Source of the DNA: Emydura subglobosa
Taxonomy: Eukaryota; Chordata; Testudines; Chelidae
Direction of reading: 5' to 3'
DNA length: 64,000 nt
NCBI GenBank assembly: GCA_007922225.1
Contig: ML679969.1
Location: forward strand, 496,001-560,000
How positions within the stretch are numbered: position 1 is the stretch's first letter; each line of letters starts with the position of its first letter. A program made the translations under genes and the position numbers. This document shows, in pieces, positions 37,001-47,899 of this stretch. The notes below the pieces were generated by a model. That model worked only from the letters and a program-made list of their open reading frames with translations, did no database searches and was not told where the DNA came from.

Positions 37001-40000
37001 GAATCCACAGGGACGTGGTGGATTCTCCATCACTTGGAGTCTATATCAAGACTGGACATCTCTTTTTAAAAGATCTGCTCCAGCTCTACCACCGGTTGTG
37101 GACTAGACTCAAGAATTACTGGTTAAGATTCTCTGCCTTGTGTTAAGCAGGAGGTCAGATTAGATGGTAATTGTGACACTTTGTGTCTGAAAGCAACACC
37201 CCAGAACCCTCGTATTCATCACTGTCATATAAGTTCTGTACAAATTATGCTTTGTGAGGTATCATTTTAAAAGTCTTGATCTGTTGAACATTAATATCCT
37301 GTTGGATTGTATGTGCTATAATTGTATGTGAACTTATGAAGTTTTGTTATGTGTGTGCTACTGAAAGATGTGGTGAGGTAGGGAACATCCAATCAGCTTT
37401 TCAGGTACAACAATGGAGTTTGCAGATGTGCTGATGGCCCATTAAGGGGAATCCACTCTCCCAACCCCCATCTCTAGAGACTTCACAGAGGAAGCACGTA
37501 CACAATGGACAGGGCTTGACCAGTGGGGGGTGGCCCCCCATGTCACATTCACAGATTTTTTCAGCAAGCTGAAAGAAGCTATAAAAGAGGGGAAGTGACA
37601 TCATCACTTGCCTTCACTCTCCCACAGCTCAACACCTGAAGGAACATCTGGAAGACAAAGGACTTTGAAGGGGGGGAGGGGAGAGAAGACCCAGATTGCA
37701 AAGCAGATGCAGCCTGTGCATCAAGAATCTGTAAACCTGCTTGTATCATCAGTCAGGGTGGGATATTGCTGATTTGAATCCTGTTCAGGGTATAAGAACT
37801 TAAGACTGTGAAGTTATTTTTTCATTTCTTTGGTAACTATCTCTGATTCTTTATGCCTACCACTTATAATCACTTCAAATCTATTTTTCTGTAGTTAATA
37901 AATCTCTTTTATAATTCTACCTAAAAGAGTGTGTTTGGGAAATCTCAGCTCAGTTAAAGATTGGTGTATGTTCCCTCCACATCAAGGGAGGGGCGGACTA
38001 AGTAATGTACTTGCATTGTGCAGTCCTCTGTCCAATCCAAGACAATATATTCCTGTAGTGCAGAACTTGGGAGCTGGGGAAAATTGGCTGATGCCATTCT
38101 CTTTTGTTGGTTCATGAGTTGCTGAAGGAAAGCATTCATGTACCACTGTTGGGTGTGTCCCTGCCTGTGAATGCCTGTGTGAGTACTTTACCGGCTGGAG
38201 GTTTGTAGCTTACTGACAGGATCACAGAGCCAGAGGCAGCTCAGGTGAATATTCCCGCTCTCTAGCTGGGTGTGGGGCTCTACCCGTGGTTGTGTTGGGT
38301 GATAAGAGGGTTCAAAGGGGCTATTGTTTATCACCAGCAAGGCATTGTTGGGAGTTAAGGGGCACAGCAGTTCCACAGCGTCCAGGCTGCACCGCGGCAT
38401 GTGTGTGTTATCCTGTTACAATATAATGGTCTCTTCTGGCCTTAAAATCTGCGACTATTTGGGCAATCAGGGATTCCAGTTCTGCAGGCTTTGAAGTCTG
38501 CATTAAATGTTTCCTGATCCTGACTGGAATCTGCAAAACCTGCAGCCATCTCCTTTGAATACAGACACTCCATCCACATTCCTGAGGCCTGGTCTATGCT
38601 ACAGAGGTAGGTCGATGCAAGGCAGTTTATGTAGACCTAACAATGGAAGTGTCTACACTTAAATCTGGCTCCTGCCGATATAACTGCCCTGCTACGCCAA
38701 CTTAATAGCTCCATCTCCACAAGCAGCATAGAGTCAAGGTCGATCTACCATCAGTGTGGATGTTGCATTTCTTATGTCAACTGTTACTGGCTTCAGGAGC
38801 CATCTCACAATGCCCTACACGGACAGCACAATCGATACAAGTGCTCCTGGTGAGGATGCGCACTGCCAACACGAGGAGCAAAGCGTAGACGTGCACAAGT
38901 GATGTAATTACAGCAGTGGCTGTATGATGATGTAAGTTAAGTTGATTTAATTTTGTAGTGTAGATATTGAAGACTTGGTTTAAGGAGCCAACCGGTTGTC
39001 TGTGGGATGAAGATCTTAAATGCCTAAAGTGCGTTTCTATTCTGAAAATATATTATATAAAAAATGGCACCTTCTTCCCCCCAGACAGCGTGTTCAGTGT
39101 CCAGTCTACTGACTGAAATGTGTTTTCACAACTTTTTACTCCTGCTAGCCCTGCAAACCCAGAACAGCCCAGAGGGAGAGAGCTGGATTCTGTTTCTTCC
39201 TGTAAATCAACAGAATTGTTCACTAAGTTCCAGTCGGTTGCACTGGCGCAAAACTACTGACGGCAACAGGGCTGCACAGGTGTTGCCAAGGATACAGTCT
39301 GGCCTGCAGAACACCAAACTCCAGAAGAGTTAGTCTTGGCAATCAGAATCACAACAGAGAGCAAGTCAGCTACCTTGAGCAGGGACTGTCTGCTAGTCCC
39401 ATCCTGATCCTGTCTTGGGAATCGCACACAAGGTGGGGCTGGGTACCTCCTACATTTAGTCAGATGTAAATAGCACAGCCACACACACTCCTTTGCCCTT
39501 CCAGGTTCATGTGGCAAGACGTGAATGGCTGGGGGCATCTGGACTAACACTGATCCTGCAGGTATTATTTTTTATTACATTAGTGTCTAGGGGGTCAGAC
39601 ATGGGTGACTCTGTTATTCTAGGCATCGTACAAACACATAACAAAGAGGTAATCCCTTCCCCAAAGAGCTTTCAATCCAAGTTATACATTCATGGCCAGG
39701 GGCCTCATCCATGTATAAATTGGGGATGGAATTAACTTTACTAATTGCACTGAACAAGCAGATCACTGACAGCTGAAAATGCTATTTTCCAGGGACAGAG
39801 CCCATGACAAAGCCGAAAGAACCAAGATGAAACATCCCAGCGGTAGCTGGCTTCAGTCCACTTCATGTTGGGTCTCACCAAGAACACTTTAGCTGAGAGG
39901 TGGGTCTGAAGCAGCTGTGCTAAATTGCTGTAGCTAAATGGACCTTCTGCTGTGCCAGCCAGCCTTGGAGAAGCCAGCCGGCTCCATTATATGCAAGAGT

Positions 40001-43000
40001 CACTTATCTCAGTGGTTCCCAACCTTTTTGAACGAAAGCCCATTAGTTAACACTAGGTAAAACACCCCCACTCCCACCCTGCCCCACCCTCTCACCAGCC
40101 ATAAACACACACAACCCCTATAAACATAACAACGTTAAATGACATCATCATAATTAATTACTCTCACCTGAATCAGAAGCTAAGCCTGCCCTGGTGCAGC
40201 TGCTACCACGTGCCTTGTGTGGCCCCCCCCTTCCTGTCCCTCATGGACCGAGGGTACTGGAGGCAGGTTCTGGCAGGTTGGCCGGAGCTGCTCCAGGCCC
40301 CCACCAGAATGGGGCTACTCCTCTCCAGCCGGGCGCCTGGCCGGTGAGGGGCTGGTGGAGGCTGCTCCTCTGCCCTGGCCGACACAGAGCTCGGGGGGGG
40401 GGGGTGCGCCTGGCCTGTGTGGAGCATTGGGGGGCTGCTCCTCTGCTCTGGCCAACACGGAGCTCAAGGCTGCTGAGCCCAGCATGGAGCGAGGAGGGCG
40501 AAATGACCTCAATATTACTGAAGCCTCATGGCCCCACTGTAATCTTTGGAGCCTCCCAGGTTGGGAGCCGTTGACTTATCTGAACACCACACCCGTATCT
40601 TACAGTCTTCCACATCCCCCATAGTTAAAACAAGAGGCCCCCTTTTAGAACCACTGGGTAAGTGGATTTCAGATCACTGAGGCCATACTGATATACCCAC
40701 CTCTGCCCAGAGCTGTAGCTACAGGAATAGCATCTACTGGAAACAGACAAGGAGGGTTTATTAATCCCATGGCTGAGATCACACTCTCTCCCCTACGAGG
40801 AATAACTCCAATGGACTTGGAGGCTACCTGCCCATTCAGAAGCTGTGACAAGTCATCAGGTCCCCTGCCCCGTGCTAGTGCTCACCAATATTGCAGCAGA
40901 CTATCATCAAACGGCAGGAGTTTGTGGGTGTAAGGAGCCCCGGACTTTGGCTTACCTGCTATGAGGAAGAGGACACCACCAGCCACAGCAATCCGGCTTT
41001 TGATAACAGGGTTCTCGTCCCCAACTTTTGTACATTTCATTCCCACCACACTGGCAATGACTCCCACAAAGCCCAGGAGGATAGAAACCACCATGAGCGC
41101 TCGGGAGGTCTGGAGGTGAACTGCAAAGCAAAAAAAATGCAAGTCATTGACACTGGAGCGCAAATTCGCCATGCAAAGAACCAGGGCCAGAGAAGAGAAG
41201 GAGCATCGTTGTTCAGCAGGATCAGGGTCCTGGGGAATAGCAGCGCACCCAGTTCTCTCACATCCCAACTCCCTGAACTGGTGAGTGCCACTACTTGCAT
41301 TTCCGAAGTGCCCAACAGCCATTCTGCCTTGTGGAGTCTAAAGAGCCATTCCCGCAGGACCTGTTGCTCTGTGGCCCTGGGAATGTAGTTCTTCACTGAG
41401 GAGCCATTCTGCACCAGCGGTAACGTTATGGCCCATCCTGGAGCTGTTCTCCACCAATCAGGTCATTTGGGGGTTGGACTAGATGACCTCCTGCAGTCAC
41501 TTCTGTGGGCACGGGGACAAAGGTCAGCACTGGGCCAAATTCCTAGGGGGCTGGGAATTGGGCCCAGGCTTTGGGCACAAATTGTCCTCTGCGGGACCCT
41601 GGCTTGGGCTAGAAAACGCCATGTGCTACACAAGCAATAATCATGCACTGATCACACAGCAACTCCTAGCCTTGGAGTTGGCGGGGGGGGGGGAGAAGTA
41701 AACGCTGAAGCAGGGCAAAATGACCTGGCCAATAGGTACCATGGTAACAGGGTTATAATATGGGCAGCCCATGTCCCCCCTTCTATTCCTCCGCTCCCCA
41801 TCTGGGCAAAGAAGGTGGTAAGAAGTGTGTTCTCTTGCCCGCTAGAGAAAGCTCGGGATATCTCCCCCTTGTTCTTCCCTTGCAGTTGGTTCGTTGGTCA
41901 TTCCTCCTGTCAAGAGAGCCAAATTCACAGGGAAAATGCATATGCCACGCAGGTTAAGTGGTAAGTAATAAACGGGTAGGTATAATTATATGCCTCTTGT
42001 AGCCATTAATGTTCATTTTATGACCATTTATATCACCAGGTCGGGGTTTCATGGGGCGTTGTAAAAGTGGGTATATTTACATATTTTGGATAAAAAGCTG
42101 TAGAGCAGTGAACTCGGGGCTCACTTCGTAAGTCACGAGGTGAAGGGGGATGAGTGGACTAGAGGCTGTAACCGAATAAACGCTCCTTATCACTCCACCC
42201 GGCTCTATCTTTCTTCAGTCGACCCTGCGACACCTGCCAACCCTAATACTCGATTCTGTGATTCACACGCACTGGGATCCTCTTTCTTACCAGCCATGTT
42301 GTTCTCTGGAGTCCAGAATCCAACTCATCAAGCTCCCAAACCAAGTATGGAGGCTTTGGAAGCTGGGAGGGGCAGGGGGGAGGATTTAGTCTGAGGCATC
42401 CTGACCAGATGCTGTTCCCCCTCCTCTCCAAGGATCGTGCCTGCCCTGAACTGGAGCACCACCCTCATTCTGTCCCCCTGCAGAGACTGCCCCCTCCCAC
42501 CTCAGAGCACAGCTCTATCTAGATTTCCAAGAAGGGGTAACAGAGAGTGTACTCCCGCCCAGCCCAGCCCAGCCCAGCCCAGCCCAGCCACACCACGTGT
42601 TGCATGCTGCTGACTTGTTTCCCCTGACACACCGCTCAAACTCCCCACTCTTTTAAAGACACCTTAGCTTATTTCTTTCACAACAGGTGTCTTTTGTGCA
42701 AACTTCAGTGGTAATGTTTTTGCTCTACCCTCCCTTTCCCCCGCTCTATGTCTTTGGACGATTTGCAGGGGGATTTTTCCATTCTATTTTATAACATTTA
42801 GGTATTTGGTGCAGTCCCCTTGGAGTCCCTGGGGGGAGGAGCATGACGACTTTCTAACCGTATTCCCCCTTTCACTCTCCTGCTTTCCATGTCTTATGCA
42901 GCCCTTTCATTACACTGCCCCCTTTCATGCAGGATGAAGTCAGTGTAGCCAGCTAGCTACCTCTGTCCTGTGAGGAGCTCATAGTCTGGAGAGTTAAATG

Positions 43001-46000
43001 CTTACGAGAACCTTGCGGCTATCAAACACTCACACACTGGACTGGGATTGTCAGCACTGCTCATGGGATTAGGACACCCATTTCTCAGTCATTTCAAATG
43101 GAGTTACATAGCTAAAGTGCCTAAACAGTATTGAAAATCTCGTTTCAGCAAGGCAAAGCTAAGCCATGGGCTGCAGACATCTTGGAATACAAAAGCCACT
43201 GAATTTGTGCGATGTGACCCTACCACTTCGTCTTCTGCTTGTCAGCCTGATTCACCAGGGCTTTACGGAGTGTGGAACCAAGAGTTGCAAACATTTTCAG
43301 TTAGCAGAAAAGACTACACTTGTCCAGTTTGCAGTGGCATTGAAAGTGTGGCCCTCAGAGCACTGGTTTTGGATTTGTTTCATACACACTAATTGCTTTA
43401 TACCCTATTGTTTTAACACCTGTAATCTGGGTTAGATTTTAAAACCTGGCTGAGTCAAATGGATAGAAGGGGACAAAAGGTAATCATGAACCGTGAATGT
43501 GTCTTATAAAACCGGTGACAAAAAAAAAAGCACAAATTGGCGTGAAAGGAACTTCATGAACTGAGTTAGTGAAGGCTGAAACGTGAGGGTGAAAATAACT
43601 ACAAGTACTTTATATTCACTGATGACCTCAGAAAAGATGGATAAGAAATTTCTTAAGACAAAGAGAAATGCCTAAGTTGGGGGATAGACAATGGTCTTAA
43701 CTGGACAAGTTGACAGGAAAATTATTGTTGACTACAGCATTTCTGGACATTGGGTGAGACAGAAACACAGAGACATCATCAGGGGACAACATCTTTGGCT
43801 GTGGACTCTGGAAAAACTCTCCCTACATCCAGGTCACCAACACGCTAGCAAGACCATCGGGCCACTGAATGAGCTCAGTCCTAAGCCTGAAAGCATCCCA
43901 ACTGCTGCTCATTTGCTTCTTGATTGCAAGCCCATTTTATATGTGAAGGGAGGGAAAAGGAGCATTTCGAAGCCTTTTGTGTAATGCAAACAAAAGAACA
44001 CAGCACTATCTGATCAGCACAGAACTGTGAGCCCAAGACTCCCCCCTGCAGGATTTGAAATGTTAACGCTTTGCTGAACATCTGACTGAGTGCTGAGTAC
44101 GGAGCATGTAACGTGGGACACAAAGTCCTGGTCGCTCTTGCACCGAGCCCAAAAATTCTTCTTCTGGAACTACTGTTACTTGTAAGAGTGCCAGTGTGCG
44201 CCGCTGAGCTGCTCATGAGGCATTCTTGGAAAGAGCAGCCATTTCCCCTCTTCTCGGCAACCACTCCCCAGAGCTCAATGGAGGATTTATTGCCAGCGGC
44301 CTATTGAACGCCATCGCATGCCAGCAAAAAACAAGGCGTGCAGCCTCCTATCACCCAGCACAGAAATAAGATGGGAAAATCCATCTCCAGGGCAAAAGCG
44401 AAAGATCAGGGGAACTTTTGTAAGAGGGGAGAAAACCCGGCACTTTGATTTCCCACTTTATGAAGTGACCCCCTTGTTCAGTTGCACAATGAACTCTTCT
44501 GAGCCGGAATGTGTGAAGCACACACTAATGCAAAGCTCTGCTCAGTTCTGACCGTGCTTGCCTTCTCCTGGGTTACAGCCGGCTAAGCATTCATGGGGCC
44601 CCCATAAAACAGAATGCTTCCCCTGCTTTTTGAGGCCTGTTTTCACTCATTTACCTTCTGTTCTCACATTGTAGCAGGCTTTGGACACTGCTGCGTCTCA
44701 CAAAGCTGTTTTACAGACGAAGGAATGAGACACCAGGAAATGGATGCGAGTTACCTGGATACGGAAAGAATGTGTAGATGCCTCTCCAGCAAATTGAGCT
44801 AATCTCATTTACCAGTTAGCTTCAAATCCCCAGCTGCTACCAGCAGGAGCATGCAGGGTTTGTTGGGGTTTTTTTTTTTAAGCCCAGACTTGTGTTAGGG
44901 ACTCAGGAACAATTAGTTTCAACTCTTCTCATTTAAACAAATAGTTTGTTTCCATTTTAAATGTGGCATCTCACTGGCTCCTATGAAGGGGTCAGTGCAT
45001 TCTCCCAGTAACCAGCTGCTGTGGCCCAAACTGAGCTGTTCATTTTCTAAAGCTTCTCTCTGTGTAGCTGATTCCCTCTGTGCCGTCTGTCTGCTAAAGA
45101 GCCCAGAGGAGTCCAAAAGCTCCTCTGTCTTCTACAAGAAAGAAGGGCAGGGTAGGGAGAAAGAGTGCCTGAAAATGACAGGACATGATGGGAACTGAGA
45201 GTTAGAATTCCCAGGCTCAGAGCCCACAAGAGCTCCCTTTTCTAGGACCACCAAGGGGACTTTCAGCACCGAAACAGAGCCGGTCTAGAGACAGTCAGAG
45301 ACAGAGGTGTGAAGAAGGAACATCTGAGCAGACAGATTAAGGAGACATGGAGCGTTTACGGTAAAAAAGAGGAGAGCAAGGGAAGATATGACAGGAGTAT
45401 AATGAGCTGTGGAGGATGTTTCAATTTACAAGAACTCAGTGACATGAAAAAGGCAGGGAAGTTTGGAATGAACCAAAAGATGCTTTTAAAAAAGAGTAAA
45501 GGTCACACATAGTGTTGTTGTAGCCGTGGAATTAACTCCTTCCAGGGCACAAAAAACTACAGGCAAGTCACCTCTGTCCTTGCACTCTAGGGGATGGGCT
45601 ACACTTAAAATGCTACAGCGGTGCCAGTATAGCACGTCAGTGCAGATACTACCTACACAGACAGGAGGGGTTCTGCCATCGGCAGATGATCCACCTCTCC
45701 GAAAGGCGGTGGTGAGTTGACAGAAGAATTCTTCCTTCGACCTAGCAGTCGACACTGGGGGTTAGGTCAGCGTCTCTCAGGACACCTTTCACTGCGAGAC
45801 ACAGCTATGCCGATGTAAGTTCCCTGTATACACCAGCTCTAGGACACTGGGGACTAAAGCACAAAACACAGCCTGTACCAGAGGTTTGGGGTAGGGAGGA
45901 AAATGGAAAGGGTTAGGTGGCTTTCTGAACTAGAACAGCATCCACAGTGAGGACAAGGGCTCTTTACTCCCCTGCGTCTGGGCTGACCTGAGAACCAGCT

Positions 46001-47097
46001 GCAGTTCCTGTGTTCCACCGTCCCAAGAGTTTTCCAAGGCCCTCCTTGAGTTCAGATTAAAGGGAAGATTTGGCATTTGAGCTCAGCCAGGAACTTAGGA
46101 CAAGTGGAAGGTTTGGGAGCGTCTCCTTGGCTGACATGGGAGGGGGTCAGAACTCCTGGAGTTGTGTAGAGGGAAGGAGATCGGCGCAGTTGCGGGCGAG
46201 AGGCAGGAGTCAGGGCAAAAGACAATGGCCTGTCTGGCTTAAGGATGCTTGTCCTGTATTGCTATCCAGCCAAGCTGGCATGTGACCATCCCCCTCTCCG
46301 GGGCTCCCCGGGCCAGCATCCCAGTCTCCTTCTCCCCCTGCCCCAAAAGAGACCAGACCAGACCAGACCAGACCACACCACCCGCCTTAAAAGATGAACA
46401 TGGAGCCCAGTAGCACCTAGGGAAACAGGCTGGTCTGGGTTACTCCCGACTCCGCCACAGACTCCCTCCACGTGAACCCAGTCCCACCTTGGCACTTAGG
46501 TGCCTAAATCCCTTTGGGGATCGGGGCCTCAGTTTCCCATCTGCACCCTGAGAACAACAGCCCTGGGACAGTAATACCGGGGCCCTACAGAGACGGGGCA
46601 ATGCAGGCACATCTCCGCCTGCCCTGCCCTGCCCTGCCCCTGCCCCGGGACCAGGCACCGGGGCCAGCCAGCCCCGGCAGGGGCAGCAAGCGGCCAAGCA
46701 AAGATGCTCCCGCCGCCCCACCCGGCCGGTCCGTCAAGGGCCCCGCGCCCCGCCGCTCCCCGCCAGGACCGAGCCCCGGGCGCCGCCTCCCCCAGCCCGG
46801 CAGCGCCGCTCCCACGTGGAGACCCGCCGCCCCCGAGCCCTTCTCCCGGCCCGGCCCGGCCCGGCGGGACGCACCGTCCAGCGAGAGCAGCGAGTCGTGC
46901 AGCCGGCACTGCACCTGGCCGGTGCTCTGCGCCGCGCAGCTCATCCACAGCCCCTCGTACAGCCCCACGGCCGTGATGATGGCGTCCCCGGCGTACGAGC
47001 TCTGCTTCCACTGCGGCAGCGCCGCGCTGCAGATGCTGCCGACCCAGCCGCCCAGCGCCAGGAAACCGCCCAGCAGCTGCAGGCCGGCGCTGGCCAT
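33891..47097 (-). CDS. CLDN19: Claudin-19 (four coding exons, complete)
   Basis: Exons in transcription order are 47097-46875 (223 nt), 41120-40956 (165), 35009-34925 (85) and 34047-33891 (157). All introns are GT-AG and phases agree, giving 209 codons plus TGA. Claudin-19 is a four-pass tight-junction protein; in mammals it acts in kidney, retina and Schwann cells and pairs with claudin-16 in divalent cation reabsorption. The canonical loop-1 residues are at the standard numbers: W30, G49-L50-W51, C54, C64 and R81. The loop-1 block [20 protein letters not shown] is claudin-19-like and unlike claudin-1. Loop 2 reads [20 protein letters not shown]. After TM4 comes LCCSCP, and the tail ends REYV, a PDZ-binding end like the shorter human isoform. 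Total length is close to that isoform (211 residues, from memory). Claudin-1 is the main alternative, but loop 1, TM3 ([12 protein letters not shown]) and the tail favour claudin-19. Confidence 0.92.
34925..35009 (-). CDS. CLDN19: CLDN19 exon 3 (third membrane segment end, loop 2)
   Basis: The exon is 85 nt, with acceptor ATTCCCAG and donor GTAAGA. It encodes [20 protein letters not shown] followed by PNTPVNA. Confidence 0.93.
36256..36685. mobile_element. Solo LTR (430 bp) with 4-bp target duplication
   Basis: It starts TGTTGT and ends ACAACA. It is flanked by ATCC at 36252-36255 and 36686-36689, and removing it with one ATCC restores the CR1 sequence 'ctggtatccacacttcaaaa'. It contains AATAAA near 36390. 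No retroviral coding sequence is present, so it is a recombination remnant of an old retroviral-type element. Confidence 0.75.
37172..38420. mobile_element. LTR-like insertion (about 1.25 kb) in the CR1 tail
   Basis: It interrupts CR1 between 'agattagatggtaat' and 'ataatggtctcttc'. Its ends are TGTGAC and GTTACA, imperfect inverted ends of LTR type. It contains a TTAATAAATCTC motif at about 37898. No target duplication is clear and no coding region was recognised, so the class is uncertain. Confidence 0.5.
38585..38972. mobile_element. Short hAT-type non-autonomous element
   Basis: It begins GGCCTGGTCTATGCTACA and ends TTTTGTAGTGTAGATATTG, the inverted 'tctacactaca' edge typical of this family. 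The interior includes GCCGATATAACTGCCCTGCT and CATCTCACAATGCCC. Confidence 0.5.
39560..39700 (-). repeat. SINE/L2-type tail
   Basis: On the minus strand it reads GAAAGCTCTTTGGGGAAGGG, then GTGTTTGTACGATGCCTAG and an AATAAAAAATAATACC end, the same tail as at 8343. Confidence 0.6.
40010..40573 (+). mobile_element. Non-autonomous hAT element, complete copy with target duplication
   Basis: The terminal inverted repeats are CAGTGGTTCCCAACC on the left and, reverse-complemented from the right, CAACGGCTCCCAACC. Exact 8-bp duplications ACTTATCT lie at 40002-40009 and 40574-40581, the hallmark of hAT transposition. There is no transposase. Open frames in its GC-rich middle are chance. It lies in CLDN19 intron 2. 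Confidence 0.85.
40956..41120 (-). CDS. CLDN19: CLDN19 exon 2 (second and third membrane segments)
   Basis: The exon is 165 nt, phase 1 in and out, with acceptor GCTTTGCAG and donor GTAAGC. It encodes [20 protein letters not shown], then [20 protein letters not shown] and the start of TM3. Confidence 0.94.
41455..41510 (+). repeat. CR1 3' tail fragment
   Basis: The motif GGGGGTTGGACTAGATGACC followed by TCCTGCAG is the CR1 terminal region. Confidence 0.6.
42561..42590. repeat. (AGCCC)6 tandem repeat
   Basis: A perfect pentanucleotide tandem repeat in CLDN19 intron 1. Confidence 0.9.
45590..45850. mobile_element. Short hAT-type element, degraded
   Basis: It begins GATGGGCTACACTTAAAATG and contains ACAGCTATGCCGATGTAAG, features of the same short DNA transposon families. 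The right edge is not well defined. It lies in CLDN19 intron 1. Confidence 0.4.
46351..46375. repeat. (GACCA)5 tandem repeat
   Basis: A perfect pentanucleotide repeat about 500 bp downstream of CLDN19 exon 1. Confidence 0.9.
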
Positions 47098-47800
47098 GGC
47101 GGGGCCGGGCGGGCGGCGCGGCCGGCGGCTCCCTCGGGCGGGCGGGCGGCGCTGCACCCAGGGGCAGGCGGCGTGCTCCGGCTCCGGCTCCCGCTCCCCG
47201 CCCGACGCTGAGCCGCGCCGAGCCCAGCCGAGCCGAGCCCCCGACCGCCCCGAGGGGGGCGGGCAGCCGCGCGGCCGTGCCAGGGGCCGCCCCCGCAGGA
47301 CAGGAGCCGGCCCGGGGGGCGCTCACGGGTCTGCAGCCGGGCTGGGTCCAGCCCCGCCCCGCTCCCGGGCTGGGGCACAGGGGCGCTGGCGCTGGGCGGC
47401 TCCTTCCCGGCTTGTGAACTGGGGGAACGAACCGGGAGTGACGCCGAATGCGCCTCCCGGAGCGGCCGTCCCAGCCCCGGGGCCGGGCTGCTGGGGCAGT
47501 CCCCAGGGACGGGCTGTGGTCGGGCAGGGCCGCCGGGAGCCCCTGGCTGCGTCTGCCCCGGGGAGGTCAGCGGGCAGCGGCTCGGTTCCCCACCACAGAC
47601 AGACAGACAGACACGCAGCCCCTCGTCTCTCGCTTTCTCACCCACGTGCTCGCTGCTCCCCTGGAGGACGCACGCCCCCTGCTCCCTGCCCTTCCCCAGC
47701 GGCAGGGCACGTGTGAGCCGCTCTCCGGCCCGGACACGCAGCATCGACCTGGGCTGAAAGCGCCTGAGTTGCTGCCGCGGGAGCTTCCGGCAGCAGGGCC
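46600..47800. promoter_or_regulatory. CpG island spanning CLDN19 exon 1 and 5' flank
   Basis: Very high GC content with dense CpG surrounds the claudin-19 start codon, in contrast to the AT-richer flanks. The promoter is expected within about 47100-47800. No TATA box was identified, consistent with a CpG-island promoter. Long open frames on both strands here come from the scarcity of stop codons in GC-rich DNA. Confidence 0.7.
46875..47097 (-). CDS. CLDN19: CLDN19 exon 1 (start codon, first membrane segment, loop 1)
   Basis: The ATG at 47097 opens [20 protein letters not shown], directly matching the claudin-19/claudin-1 N-terminus. The donor is GTGCGT. An in-frame ATG 20 codons upstream precedes an Arg/Pro-rich stretch with no claudin similarity, so the claudin start is preferred. 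Confidence 0.95.
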
Positions 47801-47899
47801 AGGCCTGCGGGTCCCGGTGATGCAGTGAACCCCAGTGTATCGGTTTTATCATAAATACAGCACTTGTGAGCACTCCTAATAATCCGAAAGCAGAGTGTC

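Larger units (their letters stand above)
35790..38460 (+). mobile_element. CR1 LINE split by two LTR-like insertions
   Basis: The CR1 pieces are 35790-36255 (GGGTCCCACTGGGACCCATT, then the frame ending FINDLEE and ADDTK), 36686-37171 (ACTTCAAAAAGGATGTTGAA through AGCAGGAGGTCAGATTAGAT) and about 38421-38460 (ATAATGGTCTCTTCTGGCCT). They are colinear and together read as one CR1 3' half. It lies in CLDN19 intron 2, antisense to the gene. Confidence 0.8.

Noticed and set aside
40194..40624. Open frames of 126-135 codons
   Set aside because: They fall inside the non-autonomous hAT element, whose GC-rich core creates open frames without coding meaning.
33891..47097. Assignment of the four-exon gene to claudin-1
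   Set aside because: Claudin-1 is the CLDN16 neighbour in human, so it was considered first. The loop-1 block with [16 protein letters not shown], the [12 protein letters not shown] segment and the [13 protein letters not shown] parts fit claudin-19 better.
46514..47716. 400-codon open frame on the plus strand across the CLDN19 first exon
   Set aside because: It lies antisense to claudin-19 exon 1 in a CpG island. It is rich in Pro, Arg, Gly and Ala with no domain, and GC-rich DNA rarely contains stops.
46941..47873. 310-codon minus-strand open frame overlapping CLDN19 exon 1 in another frame
   Set aside because: It is a frame shadow of claudin-19 exon 1 plus GC-rich promoter. It shows low-complexity composition and no family resemblance.
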